DNA of 64,000 nt from Jannaschia sp. Os4 (GTDB lineage Bacteria > Pseudomonadota > Alphaproteobacteria > Rhodobacterales > Rhodobacteraceae), in NCBI RefSeq assembly GCF_016820245.1, contig NZ_JAFCAR010000002.1, positions 62,001 through 126,000 on the forward strand. The letters are read 5' to 3'. The stretch's first letter is position 1. Each line of letters starts with the position of its first letter. Positions 1 to 8,724 of this stretch are shown here, in pieces. Under the pieces are notes generated by a model that ran no database searches, had not been told where the DNA came from, and worked only from the letters and a program-made list of their open reading frames with translations. The translations under genes and the position numbers were made by a program.

Positions 1-470
1 TCGGAGTCGAGCAGCGCGCCGTGGAGCGTGCGGTTGGAGTTGTCGATGCCGAACCGGCGGCAGAGCGCGTCGAGCGAGGCGGGCGAGCCGGGGAACTTGC
101 GTCGCGCGATGGCGAGCGTGTCGACGGCGCGCTCCATGGGGAGGGGGGCGAGGCCCATCCACTCCAGCTCGGCGGACAGGAATTTCATGTCGAAGGCGGC
201 GTTGTGGATGACGAGCTTGTCGTCCGCGATGAAGTCGAGGAACGCCTGCCCGACCTCCTTGAACACCGGCTTGTCGGCGAGGAACTCGTCGCCCAGCCCG
301 TGCACCGCGAAGGCATCCGCCGGCATCGACCGCTCGGGGTTGATGTACTGGTGGTAGGTGCGCCCGGTGGCGACGTGGTTCATTAGCTCGACCGCGCCGA
401 TCTCGACGATGCGGTCGCCTTCGCCGGGCTCGAAGCCCGTGGTCTCGGTGTCGAGGACGATCTCTCTCAT
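1..470 (-). CDS. dnaQ: DNA polymerase III epsilon subunit, 3'-5' proofreading exonuclease (partial, C-terminus beyond window)
   Basis: Proofreading exonuclease subunit of the replicative polymerase core. About 156 codons are present; the 3' end runs off the left edge. The protein begins [13 protein letters not shown], which is the ExoI motif with the metal-binding Asp and Glu (DTET). It continues with HNAAFD (ExoII) near residue 80 and reaches [11 protein letters not shown] and LHGALLDSE (ExoIII region, with the His and Asp). The ATG overlaps the coaE stop as ATGA, so translation is probably coupled in a maf-aroE-coaE-dnaQ operon. Family members are usually about 230 residues, so roughly the last third is missing. 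The order coaE-dnaQ is typical of alphaproteobacteria. Confidence 0.95.
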   Translation of the reverse strand, partial: MREIVLDTETTGFEPGEGDRIVEIGAVELMNHVATGRTYHQYINPERSMPADAFAVHGLGDEFLADKPVFKEVGQAFLDFIADDKLVIHNAAFDMKFLSAELEWMGLAPLPMERAVDTLAIARRKFPGSPASLDALCRRFGIDNSNRTLHGALLDS

Positions 471-1036
471 GCCCACTCCGCGATGATGCGCTCCACCATA
501 TCCTGTGCGGTGGCGCGCGTCGACGTGTCGATGATGTAGTGCGCCCGTGCCCGCTTGTCCGCATCGGGCATCTGGCGGGACAGGATGGCCGCGAGATCGG
601 CCTCGGTCATCGTGCCGCGCGCGAGGACGCGCTGGCGCTGGGTCGCGGCATCGGTCGAGACGACGGCCACGCGGTCCACCGCGGCGTCGAGGCCGGTCTC
701 GAAGAGGAGGGGCACGTCGAGGACGACGAGGGGCGCGTCCGTCGCGGCGAGGAAGGCGGCGCGGTCGGCGGCGACGAGCGGGTGGACGATGGCGTCGATG
801 CGGTCGAGCGCGGAGGGGTCGGCGGCGATGATCTTCCGGAGCGCATCTCGATCGACCGCGCCGTCCACGGTGGTGCCGGGGAAGGCCGCTTCGAGCAGGG
901 CGGGGGCGGGGCCGTCCGGGGCGTAGAGGCGGTGGACGGTGGCGTCGGCGTCCCAGACGGGGACGCCCCGGTCGCGGAACATCGCGGCCGTCGTGGTCTT
1001 GCCCATGCCGATGGAGCCGGTGAGGCCGAGGATCAC
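467..1036 (-). CDS. coaE: Dephospho-CoA kinase
   Basis: Last step of coenzyme A synthesis: ATP-dependent phosphorylation of the 3'-hydroxyl of dephospho-CoA, in the cytosol. The 189-residue product starts from GTG. It opens with a P-loop, GSIGMGKT (residues 7-14), followed by the VWDAD element and a [11 protein letters not shown] segment typical of CoaE (lid and substrate-binding region). The length is normal for the family (about 200). The GTG overlaps the aroE stop as GTGA and the TGA overlaps the dnaQ start, so it sits mid-operon. The longer open frame upstream has no support and lies inside aroE; the P-loop position fixes this start. Confidence 0.96.
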   Translation of the reverse strand: MILGLTGSIGMGKTTTAAMFRDRGVPVWDADATVHRLYAPDGPAPALLEAAFPGTTVDGAVDRDALRKIIAADPSALDRIDAIVHPLVAADRAAFLAATDAPLVVLDVPLLFETGLDAAVDRVAVVSTDAATQRQRVLARGTMTEADLAAILSRQMPDADKRARAHYIIDTSTRATAQDMVERIIAEWA

Positions 1037-1836
1037 GCGAGGACCGCCGCGCGGAGCGCGCCGTCCACCATCGGCTCGACGCCGAACCAGCGCCGGAAGC
1101 CGGGAGCCGCTTGGTGCAGGAGCATCCCGAGGCCGTCCACGGTGCGCAGGCCGCGGGCCTTGGCCGACGCGAGGAGCGGCGTCTCGAGGGGCGCGTAGAC
1201 GATGTCGGTGACGAGCGCGTCGGAGGGCAGGGGAGCGAGGTCGAGGTCGAGCGGCGGCTGGCCCTGCATCCCCAGCGACGTGGTATTCACGACGAGGCCC
1301 GCGTCGGCGAGGTCGGGGGCGGCGAGGGGGGTCGTGGCGATGCCGCGGCCGAGCTCGTCCGCCAGCGCGGCGGCGGTCGCCTCGGTCCGGTTGGCGAGGC
1401 GGATGGCGGGGAGGCCGCGCTCCTGCAGGGCGACGAGGACGGCGCGGGCCGCGCCGCCCGCGCCGAGCACGACGGCGGGGCGGTCGGTGGGCCAGTCGCC
1501 CGCCGCGTCGAGATTGGCGAGGAAGCCGGGCGCGTCGGTGTTGTCGGCTTCGATCCCGTCGTCGGTGAAGGTGAGCGTGTTGGCCGCGCCGATGCGGCGG
1601 GCGCGGTCCGTGGCGGAGGTGGCCGCCGCGAGCGCCGCCGCCTTGTGCGGGATGGTGACGTTGACGCCCGCGAAGCCGAGGCGGGGCAGGAGGCGCAGCG
1701 TGTCGGCGAGGTCGTCGGGGCGGACGTGGAGGGGGACGTAGGCCCCGTCGATGCCGTGCCGCGCGAGCCAATGGCCGTGGAGGCGCGGCGACTTGGACTG
1801 GGCGATGGGATCGCCGAGGACGCCCGCGAGGATCAT
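1033..1836 (-). CDS. aroE: Shikimate dehydrogenase (NADP+)
   Basis: Reduces 3-dehydroshikimate to shikimate in aromatic amino acid synthesis. The 267-residue protein has the N-terminal substrate motif SKSPRLH (from residue 14), NVTIPHK with the catalytic Lys65, the N99/D101 pair in the ADNTDAPGF motif, and the nucleotide-binding loop GAGGAARA. Near the C-terminus [10 protein letters not shown] carries the usual conserved Gln. The start ATG overlaps the maf stop and the stop overlaps the coaE GTG, so expression is translationally coupled. Length and motif order are normal, and nothing suggests a quinate-specific paralogue. Confidence 0.95.
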   Translation of the reverse strand: MILAGVLGDPIAQSKSPRLHGHWLARHGIDGAYVPLHVRPDDLADTLRLLPRLGFAGVNVTIPHKAAALAAATSATDRARRIGAANTLTFTDDGIEADNTDAPGFLANLDAAGDWPTDRPAVVLGAGGAARAVLVALQERGLPAIRLANRTEATAAALADELGRGIATTPLAAPDLADAGLVVNTTSLGMQGQPPLDLDLAPLPSDALVTDIVYAPLETPLLASAKARGLRTVDGLGMLLHQAAPGFRRWFGVEPMVDGALRAAVLA

Positions 1837-2405
1837 GCGTAGCCCCGGATGTGGAGGTGGCGGAGCAGCGGGATCAGCGGCATCCCGAGGATGGTGAAGT
1901 GGTCGCCGTCGATGCGGTCGAAGAGGCGGACGCCCTCGGCCTCGATCAGGTAGCCGCCGACGGAGTGGCGGATGTCGTCCCAGTTGCGGTCCACGTAAGC
2001 GGTCAGCCAGTCGTCGGGCACGTCCCACATGGTCAGCCGCGCGCGGGAGACGTGGCGCCACGTCGGGCGCCCCTCCTCGACGATGACGGCGGCGGAATGC
2101 AGTTCGTGGGTGGAGCCGCGCAGGCGGCGGAGGTGGTCGAGCGCTTGCTCGGGGCTGTCGGGCTTGGAGAGGAGGCCGCCCTCGTGGGCGAGCACTTGGT
2201 CGGAGCCGAGGACGAGGGGGGCGCGGACCGAGAGCGCCTTCATCTCCGCCAGCTTGTCGGCCACGTCGCGCGGCGGCGCGCCCTCGGCCACGAGGCTGTC
2301 GCGGACCATCGCCTCGTCGATGCGGGCGGGGCGGACCTCGTGGGGGATTCGGGCGGCCTCGAGCATCTGGCGGCGGGTGGCGGAGCCGGAGGCGAGGACG
2401 AGCAT
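1833..2405 (-). CDS. Maf-family nucleotide pyrophosphatase
   Basis: Maf proteins hydrolyse non-canonical or modified nucleoside triphosphates to monophosphates. The 190-residue product begins MLVLASGSATRRQML, the family signature (ASxSxxRR), and has the conserved VLGSDQVL segment and a late DRIDGDHFTILGMPL block. The frame stays open about 200 bases further upstream, but that extension is low-complexity Pro/Arg; the signature at the N-terminus sets the start here. First gene of the maf-aroE-coaE-dnaQ operon, facing the putative origin spacer. Which Maf subfamily (dTTP/UTP versus m7GTP) cannot be decided from sequence alone. Confidence 0.92.
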   Translation of the reverse strand: MLVLASGSATRRQMLEAARIPHEVRPARIDEAMVRDSLVAEGAPPRDVADKLAEMKALSVRAPLVLGSDQVLAHEGGLLSKPDSPEQALDHLRRLRGSTHELHSAAVIVEEGRPTWRHVSRARLTMWDVPDDWLTAYVDRNWDDIRHSVGGYLIEAEGVRLFDRIDGDHFTILGMPLIPLLRHLHIRGYA

Positions 2406-2913
2406 GGGGAAAAGCCTGTGGGTCCGGGGCGGGAGAGCGTGTGGGGTTCTTAGGCCGCGCGACCCCTTGGGGAAAGCGGCGGAGTTCCGCGCGGGTTCGA
2501 GGGTGAGTCGTCCCCCCGGCGCGGGGGTGGGGGGAAGCGCGGGAGGGGGGGTGCGCGGCGGGCGGACCTCCACCGATTCCAACGAGTTCCGCACAGGGGG
2601 CATCCGGCGCAAGCCCTTGAAAAGACGTCCGGATGTTCCGATTCGCCCCCGTTCCCCGGACGTTCTCCCCCGCGCCGCGCGGGCGGGTCCGGCCCGTCCT
2701 GTTGGAAACCCGATTCCTCCCCGTTCTCCCCAGCCCCTAAATCATCATCATCCTTCTTCTTTCTCTTATATTTATGGAAGGACGGCCGGATTGACGGGTG
2801 CCCGCGCGCTGCCTAGATGCGAGGAAACGGCGGGTCGTCCTGACCCGGATGCCGTTCCCCGATGACATGACGATGCGCGCGCCCCGGGGCGGGGTGCGCC
2901 TTGGAGCACGCAT
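2406..2913. other. Candidate chromosomal replication origin (oriC) spacer
   Basis: This 508-bp gene-free region is the only spacer over 300 bp in the window. It separates leftward dnaQ-coaE-aroE-maf from rightward rho-mnmE-mnmG-rsmG-parA-parB. In a GC-rich background it carries an AT-rich tract at about 2738-2776, an inverted repeat with 9-bp arms (2624-2632 and 2656-2664, one mismatch), and four GANTC sites (2505-2509, 2575-2579, 2640-2644, 2712-2716), the target of the alphaproteobacterial methylase CcrM. Perfect DnaA boxes (TTATCCACA) are absent; only weak look-alikes are present. Gene context near parAB-parS and mnmG-rsmG favours an origin. It must also hold the promoters of maf and rho. 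Confidence 0.45.
2624..2664. repeat. Inverted repeat in candidate origin region
   Basis: GACGTCCGG (2624-2632) is mirrored by CCGGACGTT (2656-2664) across a 23-bp loop that contains a GANTC site. It could be a structural or protein-binding element of the origin, or part of the rho leader. Function unknown. Confidence 0.5.
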
Positions 2914-4194
2914 ATGCGCGACGACCACACCGAGACCCTGCACCTCCGCGACCTGAAGGCGACGCCCGCCAAGGACCTCGTGCAGATGGCCGAGGACCTC
3001 GAGATCGACAACGCCTCGACGATGCGGAAGGGCGAGCTGATGTTCTCGATCCTGCGCGAGCGGGCGGACGAGGGCTGGGAGATCTCGGGCGAGGGCGTGC
3101 TGGAGGTGCTGCAGGACGGGTTCGGCTTCCTGCGGAACCCGGAGGCGAACTACCTGCCCGGCCCCGACGACATCTACGTGAGCCCCGAGGTGATCCGGGC
3201 GCATTCGATGCGGACCGGGGACACGGTGGACGGCGTGATCCAGGCGCCGGACGACAACGAGCGCTACTTCTGCCTGACGAAGGTGACGTCGATCAACTTC
3301 GAGGAGCCGGAGAAGGCGCGGCACAAGGTGTCGTTCGACAACCTGACGCCGCTCTACCCGGACGAGCGCCTGACGATGGAGATCGAGGATCCGACGATCA
3401 AGGACCGCTCGGCGCGGATCATCGACCTCGTGGCGCCGATCGGGAAGGGGCAACGCTCGCTGATCGTGGCGCCGCCGCGGACCGGCAAGACGGTGCTGCT
3501 GCAGAACATCGCCAAGTCGATCGAGACGAACCATCCCGAGTGCTACCTCATGGTGCTGCTGATCGACGAGCGGCCCGAGGAGGTGACGGACATGCAGCGG
3601 TCGGTGAAGGGCGAGGTGATCTCCTCGACCTTCGACGAGCCGGCGACGCGGCACGTGGCGGTTTCGGAGATGGTGATCGAGAAGGCCAAGCGCCTCGTGG
3701 AGCACAAGCGGGACGTGGTGATCCTGCTCGACTCGATCACGCGCCTCGGGCGGGCGTTCAACACGACGGTGCCGTCCTCGGGCAAGGTGCTGACGGGCGG
3801 CGTGGACGCCAACGCGCTGCAGCGGCCGAAGCGGTTCTTCGGCGCGGCGCGGAACATCGAGGAGGGCGGCTCGCTCACGATCATCGCGACCGCGCTGATC
3901 GACACGGGCAGCCGGATGGACGAGGTGATCTTCGAGGAGTTCAAGGGCACCGGCAACTCGGAGGTCGTGCTCGACCGCAAGGTGGCCGACAAGCGCATCT
4001 TCCCGGCGATGGACATCCTCAAGTCCGGCACCCGGAAGGAGGACCTGCTGGTCGATCCGGCCTACCTGCAGAAGACGTTCGTGCTGCGCCGCATCCTGAA
4101 CCCGATGGGGACGACGGACGCGATCGAGTTCCTGATCGGGAAGCTGAAGCAGACCAAGACGAACTCGGACTTCTTCCAGTCGATGAACAGCTGA
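2914..4194 (+). CDS. rho: Transcription termination factor Rho
   Basis: Hexameric RNA helicase that ends transcription at Rho-dependent sites. 426 residues, the normal length. An N-terminal Rho domain (about residues 10-50) precedes a cold-shock RNA-binding domain ([14 protein letters not shown], about 60-120). The ATPase core has Walker A APPRTGKT at about 186-193, the [10 protein letters not shown] block, and the Q/R-loop region near [16 protein letters not shown]. First gene rightward of the candidate origin; only 12 bp separate its stop from mnmE. In Rhodobacterales rho commonly heads the mnmE-mnmG-rsmG-parAB run, as here. A gene-dense genome with few U-tailed hairpins probably relies heavily on Rho. 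Confidence 0.98.
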   Translation: MRDDHTETLHLRDLKATPAKDLVQMAEDLEIDNASTMRKGELMFSILRERADEGWEISGEGVLEVLQDGFGFLRNPEANYLPGPDDIYVSPEVIRAHSMRTGDTVDGVIQAPDDNERYFCLTKVTSINFEEPEKARHKVSFDNLTPLYPDERLTMEIEDPTIKDRSARIIDLVAPIGKGQRSLIVAPPRTGKTVLLQNIAKSIETNHPECYLMVLLIDERPEEVTDMQRSVKGEVISSTFDEPATRHVAVSEMVIEKAKRLVEHKRDVVILLDSITRLGRAFNTTVPSSGKVLTGGVDANALQRPKRFFGAARNIEEGGSLTIIATALIDTGSRMDEVIFEEFKGTGNSEVVLDRKVADKRIFPAMDILKSGTRKEDLLVDPAYLQKTFVLRRILNPMGTTDAIEFLIGKLKQTKTNSDFFQSMNS

Positions 4195-4206
4195 CGGCGC
4201 GGGCCG

Positions 4207-5484
4207 ATGGAGACGATCCACGCCCTCGCCACCGGCCGGGGGCGGGCCGGGGTCGCGGTGATCCGGGTGTCGGGGCCGTCGGCATGGGCCATCGCGGACC
4301 GGATGGCCGCGCCGCTGCCCGCGCCGCGGGAGGCGGGGCTGCGGACGATCCGGGACGGGGCGGGGACGGCGCTCGATCGGGGGCTCGTGCTGCCCTTCGC
4401 GGAGGGGGCGAGCTTCACCGGCGAGCCGGTGGTCGAGTTCCACGTGCATGGCGGGCCCGCGGTGGTCGAGGCGGTGCTGCGGTCCTTGGGCGAGCTGGGC
4501 CTGTCGCGGATGGCGGTGGCCGGCGAGTTCACGCGGCGGGCGCTCGAGAACGGGGTGCTCGACCTGACCCAGGTGCAGGGGCTCGCGGACCTGATCGACG
4601 CGGAGACCGAGGAGCAGCGGCGGACCGCCCTGCGGGTGGCCGACGGCGCGTGGTCGGAGATGCTGTCGGGTTGGCGCGCCGCGCTCGTGCGGGCGCGGGC
4701 GCTTTTGGAGGCGACAATCGATTTCGCCGACGAGGACGTGCCGCAGGACGTGCTGCCGGAGGTGCGTGACCTCCTCGTCGGGGTCCGGGACGGGATCGGC
4801 GCGCAGATCGCGGGCGCCGCGCGCGCGCGCGCGGTCCGGGAAGGTGTCGTCGTCGCCGTCATCGGGCCACCGAACGCCGGAAAATCAAGCCTTATCAATA
4901 GGTTGACGTCCCGCGACGTGGCCATCGTGTCGGATCGGGCCGGGACCACGCGGGACGTGATCGAGGCGCGGATCGAACTCGACGGCATCCTCGTGACGCT
5001 GCTGGACACCGCTGGCCTGCGGACGACGGCGGACGAGGTCGAGGGGCTCGGAATAGATCGCGCGAAGGCTCGGGCGCGGGACGCCGACCTCCGGCTGTTC
5101 CTCCGCCTCGCCGACGAGGCGCCCGACCCGGACCTGTTCCGCGCCGACCGCGACCTCGTGCTGCGGGGGAAGGCGGACCTCGGCGGGGGGGACGTATCGG
5201 CGGTGACGGGCGTCGGAGTCGATCGGATCGTCGAGTGGATCGGAAAGCACGTCGAGGACGGGGGCGTCGGGGATTCGTTCGTGTCGCGAGAGCGGGATCG
5301 GATCATGCTGGAGGAGGCGGCGTCCGCGATCGAGGCGGCGATAGACCAAGCGGGCGCGGACGAAGCGGAGCTCGTGGCGGAGGATATCCGCCGAGCGACG
5401 ACGGCGCTGGAGCGCATTCTGGGTCGCGTCGACGTCGAGGAGGTGCTAGGCGAGATCTTCTCTTCGTTCTGCCTCGGGAAGTAG
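4207..5484 (+). CDS. mnmE: tRNA uridine-5-carboxymethylaminomethyl(34) synthesis GTPase MnmE
   Basis: Works with MnmG to modify the wobble uridine of certain tRNAs. 425 residues: an N-terminal tetrahydrofolate-binding domain (METIHALATGRGRAGVAVIRVSG), a helical domain, and an inserted G domain with G1 GPPNAGKSS near residue 220 and G3 DTAGL. The C-terminal catalytic Cys motif is intact (FCLGK, matching C-x-G-K). The G4 position reads GKAD where NKxD is usual, a possible relaxation of guanine recognition. The TAG stop is directly followed by the GTG start of mnmG with no gap, so the two complex partners are co-translated. Confidence 0.96.
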   Translation: METIHALATGRGRAGVAVIRVSGPSAWAIADRMAAPLPAPREAGLRTIRDGAGTALDRGLVLPFAEGASFTGEPVVEFHVHGGPAVVEAVLRSLGELGLSRMAVAGEFTRRALENGVLDLTQVQGLADLIDAETEEQRRTALRVADGAWSEMLSGWRAALVRARALLEATIDFADEDVPQDVLPEVRDLLVGVRDGIGAQIAGAARARAVREGVVVAVIGPPNAGKSSLINRLTSRDVAIVSDRAGTTRDVIEARIELDGILVTLLDTAGLRTTADEVEGLGIDRAKARARDADLRLFLRLADEAPDPDLFRADRDLVLRGKADLGGGDVSAVTGVGVDRIVEWIGKHVEDGGVGDSFVSRERDRIMLEEAASAIEAAIDQAGADEAELVAEDIRRATTALERILGRVDVEEVLGEIFSSFCLGK

Positions 5485-7350
5485 GTGTTTCACGTGAAAC
5501 ATGATGTCGTGGTGATCGGCGGGGGTCATGCCGGCGTAGAGGCCGCGATGGCCGTCGCACGGATGGGGGGCACCGTCGCGCTCATGACGCTGCGCGGGGC
5601 CGACTTGGGCCAGATGTCGTGCAACCCGGCGATCGGCGGGCTCGGGAAGGGTCATCTCGTTCGGGAGATCGATGCGCTTGGTGGCGTGATGGGTCTGGCG
5701 GCGGACGAGGCCGGTATCCAGTTCAGGCTGCTCAACCGGCGCCGCGGCCCGGCGGTGCAAGGGCCCCGGGCGCAGGCCGACCGCACGCTCTTCGCGGCGG
5801 CCGTGCGGCGACGGGTCGAGGACGAGCCGAAGGTCGACGTCGTGGAGGGCGAGGTCGTCTCGGTCGAACCGCTGGATCGCGGCGTGATCGTCCACCTCGC
5901 GGATGGCGCCGAGCTGCAGGCCGGGGCCGTCGTGCTCGCGACGGGAACCTTCCTCGGCGGCACGATCCATATCGGGGACCGGTCCGTCCCGGCGGGACGC
6001 ATGGGGGATCGAGCGGCGACCCGACTGTCATCGTGGCTCCGCGAGGTCGTGCCCGCCGTCGGACGTCTGAAGACCGGAACGCCGCCGCGTCTCGACCGCC
6101 GGTCGATCCGGATGGACGGCCTGGACCAGCAGGTCGGAGATGCGGACCCGGTCCTGTTCTCGTTCCTGTCCGATCGTCCGGTCGCGCGGCAGGTGTCTTG
6201 CGCGATCACCCATACGAACGAGCGGACGCACGAGATCATCCGCGCGAACCTCTCCCGATCCGCCATGTATGGGGGCCATATCGACGGCGTAGGGCCGCGC
6301 TACTGTCCGTCGATCGAGGACAAGGTCGTCCGGTTCGCGGAGAAGACGTCGCATCAGATCTTCCTCGAGCCCGAGGGGCTCGATCTCGATACGGTCTATC
6401 CGAACGGCATATCGACGTCGCTTCCGGAGGAGGTGCAGGAGGATTACGTCCGATCCATCGCTGGGCTGGAGAATGCCCGGATCCTGCAGCCGGGATATGC
6501 GGTGGAGTACGACTACGTCGATCCGCGGGCGTTGGATGCTAGCCTCGCGCTGCGCGGCCATCCCTTCGTCTTCTTGGCCGGACAGATCAACGGGACGACC
6601 GGGTACGAGGAGGCGGCGGCGCAGGGTCTCGTGGCCGGGATGAACGCGCTCCGGCATGTCCGGGGGGAGGGCCCGGTGCGGTTCTCGCGGACCGAGAGCT
6701 ACATCGGCGTGATGATCGACGATCTCGTATCGCGTGGGGTGCTCGAGCCGTATCGCATGTTCACGTCGCGTGCGGAGTATCGCCTCACGATCCGGGCGGA
6801 CAATGCGGACCAGCGGCTTACTCCGTTGGGGATTGAGCATGGCCTCGTCGGTTCCGCGCGTCGTGCGGCGTTCGAAGCGAAGATGGATGCGCTTGCGCGA
6901 GGTCGGAGCGATCTTGAATCCTTGTCGGCGACGCCCGCGCAGTTGAACGCGCGTGGGGCGGACGTGCGGGAGGATGGCCGACGCCGGACCGCTTGGGATC
7001 TCTTGGGGCAGGGGGGGGACGGGATCATCGCCGTTCGGCGGGCGTGGCCCGAGACGGCGGAGATGGACGCCGACGTGGTCGCCCAGCTTCGCATCACGTC
7101 GCTCTATGAGCGGTATGAGACCCGCCAAAGGAACGACGCGGAGACGCTTCGGCGCGACGAGATGCAGGAGATTCCGCCCAATTTCGACTTCAGGATGGTC
7201 GGAAGTCTATCGGGCGAGTTGCGGCAGAAGCTGAGCGAGCGGCGCCCGCGTACGGTCGCGGAGGCCCGGGCGATCGACGGGATGACGCCGGCGGCCCTCG
7301 TGGCGGTTCTGATGGAGATGAAGAAGGCCGAGACGCGGGCATCCGCATGA
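5485..7350 (+). CDS. mnmG: tRNA uridine-5-carboxymethylaminomethyl(34) synthesis enzyme MnmG
   Basis: FAD-dependent partner of MnmE in wobble-uridine modification. 621 residues with the dinucleotide-binding motif GGGHAG at residues 12-17, the [14 protein letters not shown] signature and the C-terminal [13 protein letters not shown] region. It starts at GTG. The first codons (MFHVKH) lie inside a perfect parS palindrome, so the DNA site dictates the N-terminal peptide. The stop overlaps the rsmG start as ATGA. Length is normal (about 620-630). Confidence 0.97.
   Translation: MFHVKHDVVVIGGGHAGVEAAMAVARMGGTVALMTLRGADLGQMSCNPAIGGLGKGHLVREIDALGGVMGLAADEAGIQFRLLNRRRGPAVQGPRAQADRTLFAAAVRRRVEDEPKVDVVEGEVVSVEPLDRGVIVHLADGAELQAGAVVLATGTFLGGTIHIGDRSVPAGRMGDRAATRLSSWLREVVPAVGRLKTGTPPRLDRRSIRMDGLDQQVGDADPVLFSFLSDRPVARQVSCAITHTNERTHEIIRANLSRSAMYGGHIDGVGPRYCPSIEDKVVRFAEKTSHQIFLEPEGLDLDTVYPNGISTSLPEEVQEDYVRSIAGLENARILQPGYAVEYDYVDPRALDASLALRGHPFVFLAGQINGTTGYEEAAAQGLVAGMNALRHVRGEGPVRFSRTESYIGVMIDDLVSRGVLEPYRMFTSRAEYRLTIRADNADQRLTPLGIEHGLVGSARRAAFEAKMDALARGRSDLESLSATPAQLNARGADVREDGRRRTAWDLLGQGGDGIIAVRRAWPETAEMDADVVAQLRITSLYERYETRQRNDAETLRRDEMQEIPPNFDFRMVGSLSGELRQKLSERRPRTVAEARAIDGMTPAALVAVLMEMKKAETRASA
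5486..5501. promoter_or_regulatory. parS: parS centromere site 1 (ParB-binding)
   Basis: TGTTTCACGTGAAACA is a perfect 16-bp palindrome identical to the canonical chromosomal parS site bound by ParB. It spans the second base of the mnmG start codon through codon 6, encoding FHVKH. It is 2.4 kb upstream of parA and about 2.6 kb from the candidate origin, as expected for segregation sites. Confidence 0.95.
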
Positions 7351-7940
7351 ACGTTTCACGTGAAACAACGGAACTGGAGGCCGCGTATCTCGACCTCGTC
7401 CGTCGATGGTCTCCTCGCATCAATTTGGTTTCCCGTACCGATCTTCCGCGCCTCGAAGAGCGCCATCTTCGAGACAGCCGTGCGGTTGTCGATGTCGCGC
7501 CGGTATCTGCCGACTGCTGGGTCGATCTCGGGAGCGGTGGGGGTTTCCCTGGCATCGTCGCGGCGATCCATCGCCGGTCGGAAGGAACCTCCGTACACCT
7601 CGTCGAGAGCGATGTCCGGAAGGCGATGTTCCTTCGTACGGTCGCGCGTGAGCTAGATCTGAACGTCGTCGTGCATTCGGATCGGATCGAGCAGGCCGAG
7701 GTCCCCGTGCCGGACGTGCTGTCCGCCCGCGCCCTCGCGCCGCTTCCGAAGCTCCTGTCGCTCGCGCATCTCCATTGCGGTCCTCGGACCGTCATGGTGT
7801 TCCCGAAGGGCGTCACATGGCGCGCGGAACGCGACGCTGCCCTTCCGTCGTGGCGATTCTCGCTCCAGACCCACCCCAGTCCGACGCAGCCGGACGCCGC
7901 AATCCTCGTGCTCACCGATGTCGAACCTCTCTCGTCCTAG
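7347..7940 (+). CDS. rsmG: 16S rRNA (guanine(527)-N7)-methyltransferase RsmG
   Basis: Methylates G527 of 16S rRNA using S-adenosylmethionine. 197 residues with the SAM-binding loop [15 protein letters not shown] (about residues 57-71) and the [12 protein letters not shown] segment typical of RsmG (GidB). The first residues, MNVSRET, are encoded by a second parS palindrome. The start ATG overlaps the mnmG stop; the 3' end overlaps parA by 23 bp. Part of the conserved mnmE-mnmG-rsmG-parA-parB run. Confidence 0.95.
   Translation: MNVSRETTELEAAYLDLVRRWSPRINLVSRTDLPRLEERHLRDSRAVVDVAPVSADCWVDLGSGGGFPGIVAAIHRRSEGTSVHLVESDVRKAMFLRTVARELDLNVVVHSDRIEQAEVPVPDVLSARALAPLPKLLSLAHLHCGPRTVMVFPKGVTWRAERDAALPSWRFSLQTHPSPTQPDAAILVLTDVEPLSS
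7352..7367. promoter_or_regulatory. parS: parS centromere site 2 (ParB-binding)
   Basis: CGTTTCACGTGAAACA matches the canonical 16-bp parS at 15 of 16 bases (C instead of T at the first position, outside the 14-bp perfect core). It lies in codons 2-7 of rsmG, encoding VSRET. It is 1.87 kb from parS site 1 and 0.55 kb from parA. Confidence 0.92.
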
Positions 7941-8724
7941 GGTCATCGCGATCGCCAACCAGAAGGGGGGCGTCGGGAAGACCACCACCGCGATCAACCT
8001 CGGCGCTGCCCTCGCGGCGCGGGGGCGGCGGGTCTGCGTGATCGACCTCGACCCGCAGGGGAACGCCTCGACGGGGGTGGGGATCGAGCGCGAGGATCGT
8101 CGCGTCACGAGCTACGACGTGCTCCTCGAGGGGGCGGCGATCGGGGACGCGGCGCTTCCGCTCGGGACGCCGAACCTCACGCTCGTGCCCGCGACGACGG
8201 ATCTCAGCTCGGCGGACGTGCAGATGATGTCGTCCGGGCGCCGGACGCAGCATCTCCGGGCGGCGCTCCTGCGGTCGGCCCCGGATGCGGACGTGGTCCT
8301 GATCGACTGCCCGCCGTCGCTGAGCCTGCTCACGGTGAACGCGCTCGTGGCGGCCGACTCGGTCCTCGTGCCGCTCCAGTCCGAGTTCTTCGCGCTGGAG
8401 GGGCTCTCGCAGCTCCTGCTGACAGTGCGGGAGGTGCGGCAGACGGCCAATCCCGGCCTACGGCTCGAGGGCATCGTGCTCACGATGTTCGACGGCCGGA
8501 ACCGCCTGTGCCAGCAGGTCGAGGAGGATGCGCGGTCGAACCTCGGCGAGCTCGTGTTCGAGACGCGGATCCCCCGGAACGTGCGGCTAAGCGAGGCGCC
8601 GAGCCACGCGAAGTCGGTCCTGGACTACGATCCGGACAGCAAGGGGGCGATCGCCTATCGTGCGCTGGCGGGCGAGCTGCTGCGCCGTCTCGCGCGGGAC
8701 ACGAAGGAGGAAGTCGATGGCTGA
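7918..8724 (+). CDS. parA: Chromosome partitioning ATPase ParA (Soj)
   Basis: DNA-binding ATPase that moves ParB-parS complexes to segregate origins. 268 residues. The deviant Walker A KGGVGKTT is at residues 16-23 with both signature lysines (K16, K21). The DLDPQGNAS switch and DCPPSLSLLT Walker B follow. The start overlaps rsmG by 23 bp and the stop overlaps parB by 8 bp. Two parS sites are close upstream. Chromosomal-type length with no N-terminal HTH extension, unlike plasmid ParA of type Ia. Confidence 0.96.
   Translation: MSNLSRPRVIAIANQKGGVGKTTTAINLGAALAARGRRVCVIDLDPQGNASTGVGIEREDRRVTSYDVLLEGAAIGDAALPLGTPNLTLVPATTDLSSADVQMMSSGRRTQHLRAALLRSAPDADVVLIDCPPSLSLLTVNALVAADSVLVPLQSEFFALEGLSQLLLTVREVRQTANPGLRLEGIVLTMFDGRNRLCQQVEEDARSNLGELVFETRIPRNVRLSEAPSHAKSVLDYDPDSKGAIAYRALAGELLRRLARDTKEEVDG

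Noticed and set aside
467-1771. 434-residue open frame including coaE with a long Arg/Pro-rich N-terminal extension
   Set aside because: The extension is the antisense-like shadow of aroE in another frame; the CoaE P-loop begins immediately at the GTG at 1036.
2406-2913. Small coding gene in the spacer upstream of rho
   Set aside because: Open frames there are low-complexity Pro/Arg/Gly with no start signals; the sequence looks regulatory.
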